64,000 bases of DNA from Algoriphagus aestuariicola (GTDB lineage: Bacteria > Bacteroidota > Bacteroidia > Cytophagales > Cyclobacteriaceae), in the NCBI RefSeq assembly GCF_017254835.1, contig NZ_JAFKCW010000005.1, forward strand, positions 1-64,000, written 5' to 3'. The notes beneath the pieces were generated by a model. That model searched no databases. It was not told where the DNA came from and worked only from the letters and a program-made list of their open reading frames with translations. The position numbers and the translations under genes are program-made. Shown here in pieces: positions 24,277 through 33,600 of this stretch (positions within the stretch are counted from its first letter, which is position 1; each line of letters opens with the position of its first letter).

Positions 24277-25944
24277 ATGAGACTACACAATTTGAAAATG
24301 GTTTTGGCGCTGGTGATGGCGGTGCTGGCAATGCCGGTTTTTGCCCAGATTTCTGATCAAGAAGTCTACGAAGGAATCGAATTTGACATGCCGAAGGTCA
24401 AGGAGACGAGTTTCCCAAATTTCTCCAAAAGCATCGCTGACTATGGCGCAGTGGGCAATGGTTTGATCAAAAACTCAGAGGCGTTCAAGTCGGCCATCGA
24501 GGAGGTAAACCAAAAAGGCGGAGGCAAGGTCATCGTCCCGCGTGGCATTTGGCTCACTGGTCCGATTACCTTGCTCAGCAACGTCAACCTGCACTTGGAT
24601 GACGGTGCGTTGATCATTTTCTCCCGGGACAAAGACGACTACCCGCTGGTGGAGACCAGTTTTGAGGGTCTGAATACAGTCCGGTGCCTTTCTCCCATCA
24701 ATGCCTACCAGGTCGAAAACATAGCGATCACTGGCAAAGGAACCATCGATGGTAGCGGCGATGCATGGAGATCTGTGAAAAAAGGCAAGATGACGGAAGA
24801 TCAGTGGAAAAAGCTGGTGAAGTCCGGCGGCATCGTCGAAGGCTCCAACTGGTATCCATCCCAATCCTTTCTGGATGGATACAAAGCGAGTTCTTCCTTC
24901 AACGTGCCTGATACCAAAGACCGGGCACAGTTGGAAAAAATGAAGGATTTTCTCCGTCCTGTGATGGTAAGTATCCGCGAAAGTAAGCGTGTACTTTTGG
25001 ACGGGCCTACCTTTCAAAACTCACCCGCTTGGAACATCCACCCGCTCATGTCCGAAGACGTGATCATCCGCAACCTGAATGTTCGCAATCCCTGGTATTC
25101 CCAAAATGGCGATGGACTTGATCTCGAATCCTGCAAAAATGCACTGATCTACAACAACACCTTTGACGTGGGTGACGACGCGATCTGCATCAAATCTGGC
25201 AAGGATAAGGACGGTAGAGAGCGAGCCGTCCCCACCGAAAATGTGATCATCAAAAACAACATCGTCTATCACGGACACGGGGGCGTCACTGTAGGCAGTG
25301 AGATGTCGAGTGGAGTGAAAAACATGCATGTTTCCGCCTGTACCTTTATTGGTACCGATATCGGATTGCGCTTCAAGAGCACCCGAGGCCGTGGGGGAGT
25401 GGTGGAAAATATCTGGATCTCTGATATCGATATGATTAACATTCCGACCGAGGCCATAGGATTCAACATGTTCTACACCGGCAACAGTCCGGTGATTGAG
25501 GAAGACCAAAGCGCAGATGACGAAGCCAGACAGGAAAACCTCGTTCCGGTGACGGAGGAGACTCCCGTTTTCAGAAATATCTGGATGAAGAACATCACCG
25601 TGACCGATTCCGAGATTTCCGCTTCTTTTATGGGACTGCCGGAGATGAAGCTGGAAAACGTGGTGCTGGAAAATGCCGTTTTAGAGGCTAAGAAAGGCAT
25701 CACCGCAATAGACGCGGATGGCTTGCAACTGATCAATGTGAAAGTGATCTCCGAGGACACTCCGCTGACGATCTACAACAGCCAAAACGTCACTGTAGAG
25801 AAGTTTGCCTTTGGGGAAAATGACGGTCCTGCAGTAAAAGTCCTCGGCAAGTCTTCGAATATAAACTTGGACCATAAGGATTTTTCCGATCGCGCGAAAA
25901 TCTCTGTAGGAAAAGGGCTGGACAGCGAGGTAAAACTGAAGTAA
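24277..25944 (+). CDS. GH28 polygalacturonase
   Basis: The 555-residue exported protein (signal peptide ending VFAQ, about residue 23) is a GH28 beta-helix. All four active-site motifs are present: NGDGLD (near residue 277), GDDAICIKSG (near 298), GHGGVTVGSE (near 331) and the RFKS Arg/Lys pair (near 364). It hydrolyses galacturonic acid linkages in homogalacturonan, or at side-chain junctions in rhamnogalacturonan; some Bacteroidota paralogues are exo-acting. The next esterase gene begins 1 base after its stop, so they are co-translated or co-transcribed. Confidence 0.95.
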   Translation: MRLHNLKMVLALVMAVLAMPVFAQISDQEVYEGIEFDMPKVKETSFPNFSKSIADYGAVGNGLIKNSEAFKSAIEEVNQKGGGKVIVPRGIWLTGPITLLSNVNLHLDDGALIIFSRDKDDYPLVETSFEGLNTVRCLSPINAYQVENIAITGKGTIDGSGDAWRSVKKGKMTEDQWKKLVKSGGIVEGSNWYPSQSFLDGYKASSSFNVPDTKDRAQLEKMKDFLRPVMVSIRESKRVLLDGPTFQNSPAWNIHPLMSEDVIIRNLNVRNPWYSQNGDGLDLESCKNALIYNNTFDVGDDAICIKSGKDKDGRERAVPTENVIIKNNIVYHGHGGVTVGSEMSSGVKNMHVSACTFIGTDIGLRFKSTRGRGGVVENIWISDIDMINIPTEAIGFNMFYTGNSPVIEEDQSADDEARQENLVPVTEETPVFRNIWMKNITVTDSEISASFMGLPEMKLENVVLENAVLEAKKGITAIDADGLQLINVKVISEDTPLTIYNSQNVTVEKFAFGENDGPAVKVLGKSSNINLDHKDFSDRAKISVGKGLDSEVKLK

Positions 25945-25945
25945 C

Positions 25946-26692
25946 ATGAAGGTCTTTTTGCTGAGTTTGGCGGTATCTGCGATGCTGCTTTTTTGGAAAT
26001 CCACAGGAGGGGAAATCACTGTTTTCCTCGTCGGGGACTCCACCATGGCAGACAAGCCCTACACGGGTAGCAATCCGGAAAAAGGCTGGGGGCAGGTTTT
26101 TCCGCTCTATTTTAAGGAAGGTGTTCGTTTCGAAAACCACGCGATGAACGGACGCAGTACGAAGAGTTTTCGCGCAGAAGGGCGCTGGGACACGGTGATG
26201 GAGCGACTTAAGGCTGGCGACTATGTTATCATCGAGTTTGGGCACAATGACCAAAAAATCAACTCCGCCGACCGCTATGCTTTTGCCGATTCGACGTATC
26301 GGGACAATCTGACCCGGTTTGTCGACGAGGTGCGCGCCAAGGGAGGAAAGCCCGTCTTGGCCACGCCGATTTCCCGAAGGAGTTTTGACGAAAACGGCAA
26401 CTTAACCGATACGCATGGACGCTACTCGGAGGTCGTTCGCGAGGTTGCCACGCAGCTGGACGTTCCGATCTTTGATCTCCATGGCAAGACCGTTGCCGTG
26501 ATCGAGCAGTTCGGTGTTGAGAAATCCAAGGAGCTTTTCCTGCATTTCAAGCCCGGAGACTATGATAAATTTCCAAAAGGAGTCGAAGACAATACGCACC
26601 TGAGTCCAACCGGAGCTTTCAAAGTTGCCGATTTGGCGGTGGAGGAGTTGAAGCGGGAGTTGCCTGAGCTGGTTCCTTATCTAAAACCCTGA
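25946..26692 (+). CDS. Rhamnogalacturonan acetylesterase-like SGNH esterase (CE12), copy 1
   Basis: The 248-residue exported SGNH hydrolase has GDSTMAD with the nucleophilic Ser (near residue 30), GRSTKSF with the oxyanion Gly, FGHNDQK with the Asn (near 98) and DNTHLSPTG with the catalytic Asp-x-x-His (near 214). The family removes acetyl groups from rhamnogalacturonan I or other pectic acetyl esters. It is the first of three consecutive paralogues and the most divergent. Confidence 0.92.
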   Translation: MKVFLLSLAVSAMLLFWKSTGGEITVFLVGDSTMADKPYTGSNPEKGWGQVFPLYFKEGVRFENHAMNGRSTKSFRAEGRWDTVMERLKAGDYVIIEFGHNDQKINSADRYAFADSTYRDNLTRFVDEVRAKGGKPVLATPISRRSFDENGNLTDTHGRYSEVVREVATQLDVPIFDLHGKTVAVIEQFGVEKSKELFLHFKPGDYDKFPKGVEDNTHLSPTGAFKVADLAVEELKRELPELVPYLKP

Positions 26693-26702
26693 GCTTTACC
26701 TG

Positions 26703-27500
26703 ATGCATTTCCTAAGAAAAAACAGATTCAACTTATTGTTGACCGTGCTGGTGCTGGTCACGTCGGCGTTTATTTCCCCGCGGGATGTCACCACCATTTA
26801 CCTCATCGGCGACTCCACGATGGCGGATTATTCCACCTACGAAGGGGAAGACTACCTAAACAAGCGCTACCCGCTAATGGGTTGGGGCCAGGTTTTTCAG
26901 GAGCTTTTCGACCCAGCCTCCATCTCTTCGCTTAAGCACCTGATCCAAACAGATTCGGTACTAGTGGACGATCGGGCTAGGGGAGGCCGCAGTACGCGTA
27001 CCTTTTTCGAGGAGGGAAGATGGTCTGCCGTGTACCGGGACTTGCGGCCGGGTGATCTGGTGCTCATGCAGTTTGGGCACAACGATGCCGCAAAGGATAA
27101 GACCGAGCGTTATGTAGCGACGGAGGGATACAAGGAGTACATTCGGCTTTTTGTGACCCAAACCCGGGAGAAAGGAGCCATCCCTATCGTACTCACGCCA
27201 GTCAATCGAAACTATCCCTGGAAGGACGGGAAGCTGGGAAATGTGCACGGAGAATATCACACCGCGGCGGTGGATGTAGCCAAGGAACTCGATGCTTTTC
27301 TGATCGACTTGACGCAGCGCTCGATGGATGCCTTTACGGAAAAGGGACAGGACTACGTCTCCGTACATTACTTCATGAATTTCGAGCCGGGCGTCTATCC
27401 CAATTACCCTGAGGGAAGCAAGGACAATACGCACTTTCTGCCCGAGGGAGCCAAAGCTGTGGCCCAGTTGGTGCTTGAGGGAATGCAGGAATTGAACTAA
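26703..27500 (+). CDS. Rhamnogalacturonan acetylesterase-like SGNH esterase (CE12), copy 2
   Basis: The 265-residue exported protein has an N-terminal membrane or signal segment (about residues 10-24), GDSTMADYST (near 36), GGRSTRTFFEEGRW, FGHNDAAKD and DNTHFLPEG. It is the same length as, and aligns by eye end to end with, the next gene (shared SxxGWGQxFQELFD, GAIPIVLTPV / GAIPIVITPV, NYPEG). This points to a local duplication; the two may differ in acetyl position or substrate. Confidence 0.92.
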   Translation: MHFLRKNRFNLLLTVLVLVTSAFISPRDVTTIYLIGDSTMADYSTYEGEDYLNKRYPLMGWGQVFQELFDPASISSLKHLIQTDSVLVDDRARGGRSTRTFFEEGRWSAVYRDLRPGDLVLMQFGHNDAAKDKTERYVATEGYKEYIRLFVTQTREKGAIPIVLTPVNRNYPWKDGKLGNVHGEYHTAAVDVAKELDAFLIDLTQRSMDAFTEKGQDYVSVHYFMNFEPGVYPNYPEGSKDNTHFLPEGAKAVAQLVLEGMQELN

Positions 27501-27507
27501 ATCGGTT

Positions 27508-28305
27508 ATGAAAGTTGCCCGAAAAAAGTTTTTGACACTGGCTGTGATGCTCCTGCTTTGTGTGGGCACAATGGCTTTTATGATTCAGGAAAAGGTCACC
27601 AAAATTTACCTTATCGGCGACTCCACCATGATGGATTACGACAAGTATCGGGAAGATTATCTGACCTCCATGTACCCTTTGTCGGGCTGGGGTCAGTTTT
27701 TTCAGGAACTCTTTGATGCCGAAACTGTCGATGCTCTGGGGGCTTTGATCCAGACCGATTCCGTGCTGGTGGACAATCGGGCCATTGGCGGACGTAGCAC
27801 CCGTTCCTTTTTCGAAGAGGGGAGATGGGCGAAAGTATATCAGGACCTAATGCCGGGGGACTTGGTAATGATCCAGTTTGGGCATAACGACGCGACCCTG
27901 GAGCGGCCCTTGCGCTACGTGACTCCCGAGGCTTACAAGGAGTTTATCCGACTGTACGTCAACCAAAGTCGCGAAAAGGGTGCAATTCCGATTGTGATCA
28001 CCCCGGTATCAAGAAACTTTCCTTGGAAAGATGGGAAGTTGGAAAATGCACATGGCGACTACTATACCGCCGCGGTGGAGGTCTCCGAAGAGCTCGGGGT
28101 ACGGATGATCGATTTGACGATGAGCTCTATGGCGTTGTTTCAGACAAAGGGGGAAGAGTTTTCCGCCAAAAACTACTTCATGAATCTAGAGCCGGGTCAG
28201 TACCCAAACTATCCGGAGGGAAAGACGGACAATACCCACTTTGTGACAGAAGGAGCGAAGCAAGTTGCGAAGTTGGTGATGGAGGGAATGAAGGAGTTGA
28301 AGTAG
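27508..28305 (+). CDS. Rhamnogalacturonan acetylesterase-like SGNH esterase (CE12), copy 3
   Basis: The 265-residue paralogue of the preceding gene has GDSTMMDYDK (near residue 36), GGRSTRSFFEEGRW, FGHNDATLE and DNTHFVTEG. The catalytic Ser, Gly, Asn and Asp/His are all intact, so this is not a decaying copy. A gap of 7 bases separates it from copy 2. Downstream lie 99 bases without a recognisable signal before the CE8/esterase fusion. Confidence 0.92.
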   Translation: MKVARKKFLTLAVMLLLCVGTMAFMIQEKVTKIYLIGDSTMMDYDKYREDYLTSMYPLSGWGQFFQELFDAETVDALGALIQTDSVLVDNRAIGGRSTRSFFEEGRWAKVYQDLMPGDLVMIQFGHNDATLERPLRYVTPEAYKEFIRLYVNQSREKGAIPIVITPVSRNFPWKDGKLENAHGDYYTAAVEVSEELGVRMIDLTMSSMALFQTKGEEFSAKNYFMNLEPGQYPNYPEGKTDNTHFVTEGAKQVAKLVMEGMKELK

Positions 28306-28404
28306 TAATGGCGGATGACGTAAGACAGATGACCGAAGAATCGCCAAAGTTTGAGTTTAGTGTGGCTTGGGGTAGTCTATGTTTTTTGATACGAATCTGA
28401 AAAT

Positions 28405-30291
28405 ATGAAGCCATTTGCACACTTGTTTTTAATGATTCCGCTGGTTTTATCTGTTGTGGTTTCTTTTGCGCAGCAAAAGCCTATCGAGGCATTGGACGCA
28501 GAAAAGCTAAAGGGAAAAGTCGAGCATGACTTGGTCGTAGCCCAGGATGGAAGCGGACACTTTCGGACTATTTCAGAGGCGATCAAAGCCGTCCGCGTGT
28601 ACCTTCCCAAGCCGATCACCGTCCATATCAAGCCGGGTATATACCGAGAAAAGCTGGTGATTCCAGGTCAGATTACGCATGTCACTTTTTGGGGCGAGGA
28701 TCCCGGTAATACCATCATCAGCTTGGATGATTATGCGGCCAAGGACAACATGGGAACCTTTGAAACCTACACCCTGAAGGTCTTGGGGAGCGATCTGATT
28801 TTCAAAAATCTAACGATCCAAAATACCGCAGGGCCGGTTGGGCAGGCAGTGGCCCTGCATGCCGAAGGTGACCGCTTGGTGTTCGAAAACTGCCGGTTTC
28901 TCGGCAATCAAGACACGATGCTTGCTTCGGGCGAAGGCTCGAGGCAGCTGTACAAAAATTGCTACATCGAGGGTACGACGGACTTTATCTTTGGCTCGGC
29001 GACCGCATTCTTCGAGAATTGCACCATCCATTCCAAAGCAGATTCCTACATCACCGCAGCTTCTACTCCCCAGTGGGCGAGCCATGGCTTCGTCTTTATG
29101 GATTGCAAATTGACTGCAGACGATGGTGTGGGAAAAGTCTACTTGGGGCGTCCATGGCGTGATTTTGCGAAAACTGTTTTTGTCATGACAGAAATGGGGG
29201 AGCATATTCTTCCCATCGGCTGGCATGATTGGGGGCGGGAGGCAACAAAGTCCACGGTGTTTTATGCGGAGCTGCAAAGCCAAGGGCCTGGATCAGGCCC
29301 AGACAATCGGGCCGACTGGACCTACTTGCTTGATCCAAATGACTTGGAAAAGTATCAAAAGGCATCCGTCCTCTCTGGTCTCGGTCGCGACGCGGACTTC
29401 TACGGCAACCGCTGGTATGGTTACGAAAAAGACTCGTCCTTTAACCTCGAAGCCTCTTATCAGAAAGACAAGAAGAGCTTTCCCCAGATCATGCCAGTGC
29501 AGTTGGCTGTAAGGCCGGGGATCGAAATGCTCGAAAACAAAGTCTATAAAAGGCTCTGGGATAGAAGCTTAAAGCTGGACGTTTTCAAGCCGAAAATTAT
29601 TGAAAAGACACTTCCCACGGTCCTCTTGGTGCATGGTGGAGGTTGGAAGTCTGGGGACAAAATCCTGCAACGATCCCTGGCTATACGCCTGGCTGAGCGT
29701 GGTTTTGTAGCAGTGCCAGTTGAGTATAGGCTTTCTCCCGAAGCCCAATATCCGGCGGCAGTGCAGGATCTGAAGGAGGCGGTTCGCTGGATCAAGGCCC
29801 ATGCGTCTGAATTTGGGGTGGACAGTAGCCGAATAGCTATATCTGGTAGTTCGGCCGGAGCGCAGCTGGCCTCCTTAATGGGACTTTCCAGTCTGTCCGT
29901 CCATGAAGGAAATAGTGATCTTTCGCCAAGTTCTCGAGTGCAAGCTGTCATCAATATGGACGGCATCTTGGCTTTCCATCATCCGGAGTCGCTAGAAAGC
30001 AAAGTCGCTGCCGAATGGCTCGGCGGGCATTACGAGCAGATTCCCGAAATCTGGGAAGAGGCCTCCCCTGCTTACTTAAAGAACCCGACTTGGGTTCCCA
30101 TGCTTTTTATCAATAGCCAGTACCCCCGCTTCCACGCCGGACGAGATGAGCTTGCGGAAAAGCTGAGAAAGGCTGGGGTTTCGGTCGAAATCCACACACT
30201 CCCAGATACCCCACATCCGTTTTGGCTATATCAGCCTTGGTTTGAACCTACGGTAGACCTGATCACCAGCTTCCTGAAGGAGATTTTTTGA
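28405..30291 (+). CDS. Two-domain pectin esterase: CE8 fused to alpha/beta hydrolase
   Basis: The 628-residue exported protein joins two esterases. Residues about 25-330 are a CE8 pectin methylesterase with GPVGQAVAL, NQDTML (first Asp), DFIFGSAT (second Asp) and LGRPWRDFAKT. Residues about 375-628 are an alpha/beta hydrolase of the acetylxylan/feruloyl-esterase-like type, with the oxyanion HGGGWKSGD, the nucleophile elbow GSSAGAQ (near residue 481) and a C-terminal His in DTPHPFW. One polypeptide could thus remove methyl and acetyl (or feruloyl) groups; the second specificity is inferred. It ends the first module. Confidence 0.93.
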   Translation: MKPFAHLFLMIPLVLSVVVSFAQQKPIEALDAEKLKGKVEHDLVVAQDGSGHFRTISEAIKAVRVYLPKPITVHIKPGIYREKLVIPGQITHVTFWGEDPGNTIISLDDYAAKDNMGTFETYTLKVLGSDLIFKNLTIQNTAGPVGQAVALHAEGDRLVFENCRFLGNQDTMLASGEGSRQLYKNCYIEGTTDFIFGSATAFFENCTIHSKADSYITAASTPQWASHGFVFMDCKLTADDGVGKVYLGRPWRDFAKTVFVMTEMGEHILPIGWHDWGREATKSTVFYAELQSQGPGSGPDNRADWTYLLDPNDLEKYQKASVLSGLGRDADFYGNRWYGYEKDSSFNLEASYQKDKKSFPQIMPVQLAVRPGIEMLENKVYKRLWDRSLKLDVFKPKIIEKTLPTVLLVHGGGWKSGDKILQRSLAIRLAERGFVAVPVEYRLSPEAQYPAAVQDLKEAVRWIKAHASEFGVDSSRIAISGSSAGAQLASLMGLSSLSVHEGNSDLSPSSRVQAVINMDGILAFHHPESLESKVAAEWLGGHYEQIPEIWEEASPAYLKNPTWVPMLFINSQYPRFHAGRDELAEKLRKAGVSVEIHTLPDTPHPFWLYQPWFEPTVDLITSFLKEIF

Positions 30292-30307
30292 GCTCGACAA
30301 AGAGTCA

Positions 30308-30321
30308 TGTAATCGATTGTG
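30308..30321. promoter_or_regulatory. Upstream operator-like site of the second susC operon
   Basis: TGTAATCGATTGTG shares the AATCGATTG core and matches 11 of 14 positions of TGCAATCGATTGCA. It lies 164 bases upstream of the site at 30472, a spacing that would allow looping by a tetrameric repressor (inference). Confidence 0.55.
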
Positions 30322-30443
30322 CATTTGTTATTGATAAGCGTCGAAAATACCATACTAAAGCCTGTACTCCTTCGAATCTGAAGAATATCTAACCCGTATT
30401 TGGGCTATTTCGTGGAATTTTATGAAATAAATTGAAAAAAATC

Positions 30444-30472
30444 TTGACGGTTTCCGTACTTGTCACTATTAT
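30444..30472 (+). promoter_or_regulatory. Promoter of the second susC operon
   Basis: TTGACG (30444-30449) and TATTAT (30467-30472) are separated by 17 bases, a spacing like that of a sigma70 promoter and unusually consensus-like for this phylum. The operator begins at the last base of the -10 box, so a bound repressor would sit on the start site. Confidence 0.55.
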
Positions 30473-30485
30473 GCAATCGATTGCC
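30472..30485. promoter_or_regulatory. Operator candidate on the second susC promoter
   Basis: TGCAATCGATTGCC contains the perfect palindrome GCAATCGATTGC (30473-30484) placed directly after the -10 box. It is the strongest operator candidate in the window by position and symmetry. Confidence 0.7.
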
Positions 30486-30663
30486 TAAATCGATATCTAA
30501 TTTGAAAAAGTTGGATGTACATTAAACCCAAAGACACATGCCTATTTCTCTCCTCTTCTTGTTCTGGCGTGGGAGTTCTCCTTGACTCCAGCAGACCTCT
30601 AGTCCTCCCCGGACTCCCGCAGAAATCAATTTCAATAAACACCTATAACCTCTAGAATTTGCA

Positions 30664-33600
30664 ATGAATTTTACCAAACTCATTTTGGGTCTTCTGCTCG
30701 TGATGGGGATTTCGGTAGGCTGGGCTGAAGCACAGCAACTGAAAGTCTCCGGGGTGGTAACCAGTGAAGAGGGCGAAGTATTGCCGGGTGCATACGTTTT
30801 GCTCAAAGGAACCACTGTCGGCACCGTGACCGACATCGATGGCTCCTACACGCTCACAATCAGCGACCCCAACGGGACGCTGGTTTATTCCATGATAGGC
30901 ATGGTCACACAGGAAATTCCTGTAGCCGCAAGGACGAAGGTCGATGTCGAGCTTCAGTTGGATATCTCTCAGCTGGAGACTGTCGAGGTCGTGGATTTTG
31001 GGTACGGCACTGTGAAGCGTACTGACCTTACAGGGTCGGTGGCATCCATGTCGGGCCGGGAACTAGCGAGGATTCCGGTGGCAAGTGCGGCTCAGGCTAT
31101 AACAGGACGTCTTCCCGGTGTCAATGTGTTGACAACAGATGGCTCGCCGGATGCGGAAGTGGTCATTCGCGTTCGTGGCGGTGGCTCAATTACCCAAGAT
31201 AATGCGCCACTCTACGTAGTTGACGGATTTATTGTAAGCAGCATCCGTGACATTCCGCCTTCGGACATCGAAAGTATTTCGGTACTGAAAGATGCTGCGG
31301 CGACAGCCATTTACGGCGCTCAGGCATCAAATGGCGTAATCGTGGTCACTACCAAGGCTCCTGTGGCAGGGCGAGTATCGGTGTCATACAACAACTTCTT
31401 CCAGTTTAAGAGCCTTCCAAAAAACAGGAAATACAAAGTGCTCGACTCCTACGAGTACGTGATGGCCAACTACGAGTACGCCAAGCTCCGTTCACAGTCT
31501 GACGTGGATCGATTTGAAAAGTATTTTGGGGTGTACGATGACTTGGAGCTCTACAGGCAAAAGCCAACTGCCGACTGGCAGGACGAGCTTTTCGGGGATC
31601 CCAAGCTTTCGCAATACCACAACCTATCCGTGTCCGGTGGGACCGACAAGACCAAGATTATGCTCAGCTTGACCAACAATACGGATGAGGGCTTGATGCT
31701 GAATTCGGGCTACAAGCGAAATGTGATCAATTTCAAGTTGAACCAGGAGCTGTCCAAAAAGTTGAGTGTGGATGCAGGTGCCAGAATCACCAATACAGTG
31801 GTAGACGGTGCTGGGACTTCCGGCAATGCCCAGATCAACATCAAAGATGCGGTCCAGACCCGACCTACCAATGGGATCGCAGACGAGCTGGACATCGACC
31901 TGACCCAGGTGAACTCAGAGGACGACTACCAGTCTTTCTTGCTGAGCATGGTGAGTCCAGTAGAACTCGCTGAGCAGGACTGGAGAAAAAGAACAGACAA
32001 TGATTATGTATTCAATATTGGCCTGAACTGGAAAGTCGCAAAAGGCGTGGATTTTAAGTCCACCTTCAACTCTTCCAAGACTTTTCGCGAGGAACTCAGA
32101 TTTTACGGCCCGCTGACTGGAGAGTCTTTCAACAATGGGGGTAGCATGCCGCTGGGTGTGAAGACTAACCGCAACTCCGATTCCTATCGCTGGCTGAACA
32201 GTGTCAATTGGAAGGTGAATAGACTGGGCAAAGATCATAGTCTCGACGTATTGCTGGGCCAGGAAGTTTACTCTACCGGTGGAAACTACCAAATGGTCCG
32301 TTCGGAGGATTTCAGGCTTTCCATCACACCCGAGGAGCTTTTTGCCAATATGACCTTCGGGCGCGTGGATCGTTTCGAGACTTCGGACGATACCGACATC
32401 AATAGATTTTCCCTTTTTGGCAGAGCCAACTACCAATTCAAGGACCGGTATCTCCTCACCGCAACCGTGAGATCGGATGCTTCCTCCCGCTTTTCGGAGG
32501 AAAACAGAGTCGGTATTTTCCCTGCAGTCGCCGTGGGATGGAAGATTTCAGAGGAAAATTTCATGAAAGACTCCAGGGTGTTTGACGAGCTGAAGCTCCG
32601 TGCGAGTATAGGCGAAACCGGAAATGACCGAATCGACGCTTCTGCGACGCAATTCCTCTTCCAAGGTTCTACCAACCGTGGGCCAGGATTTGGCAATGTG
32701 GACAACGCCTATTACACCCCAGCAAGCTCCGTACTCTACAATCCGGATTTGGTTTGGGAGACGACCATCAACAGAAATATCGGTTTGGACTTTACCCTGT
32801 GGAAAGCCAAGATCGCTGGAACTTTTGACGCCTACTACAACACCACGCGAGACCTGCTCCTGCAATCCGCTATCCCGGCAAATACCGGCTTCAGTACCCA
32901 GTGGGACAACATCGGCAGTACCTCAAACAAAGGGGTGGAGCTCGGGATCCAAGCCTATCTAGTAGACAAGGGTGACTTCTCCCTGTCCATCAACTTCAAT
33001 ACCGGCATCAACGTCGCCAGGATCGAGGAGCTGGACGGCACCAACGAGCGCTTCTTCCAGTCTAACTGGGCCAGCACCGACCTCAACAACATCAACGACT
33101 ACTACCTGAGAGTGGGAGGGAAACTTGGCGATATCTACGGCTATGTCTCTGATGGATTCTACACTGCGGACGACTTCCAAGAATACAATGCCGTCACCGG
33201 CCAGTATCTATTGAAGGAAGGCGTGCCAAATTCAGGCGCTGCCGTCGGCAATACCAACATCCGTCCGGGCTACTGGAAGCTAAAGGATCTCAACGGCGAC
33301 GGAGTCATCAATGCGGATGACCGCAAGGTAATCGGCAATGCGCTGCCCAAGAATCAGGGTGGGTTTGGCGTGAATGCCCGCTTCAAGGGCTTTGACGCAC
33401 AGGTGTTCTTCAACTATCAATATGGAAACCAGGTGTACAACACTGGCAAGATCCAGTACAACCAATTCCGAAGAGTGACCTACGGAAACTTGCTGACCAC
33501 TATGAATTCTGACAATCGCTACACCTACATCGACGTCGATGGAAGCTACACCGGCACTGCGGGTGAGGTGGTGACAGACTTGCAGCAGTTGGATGAGATG

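Larger units (their letters stand above)
30292..30663 (+). promoter_or_regulatory. Regulatory region and long leader of the second susC operon
   Basis: This 372-base gap contains no gene. It holds an operator-like site at 30308-30321, a promoter at 30444-30472 directly abutting a second operator at 30472-30485, and then a leader of roughly 185 bases. Within the leader GTGGGAGT (30569-30576) can pair with ACTCCCGC (30613-30620), so the mRNA 5' end may be structured. Confidence 0.7.
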
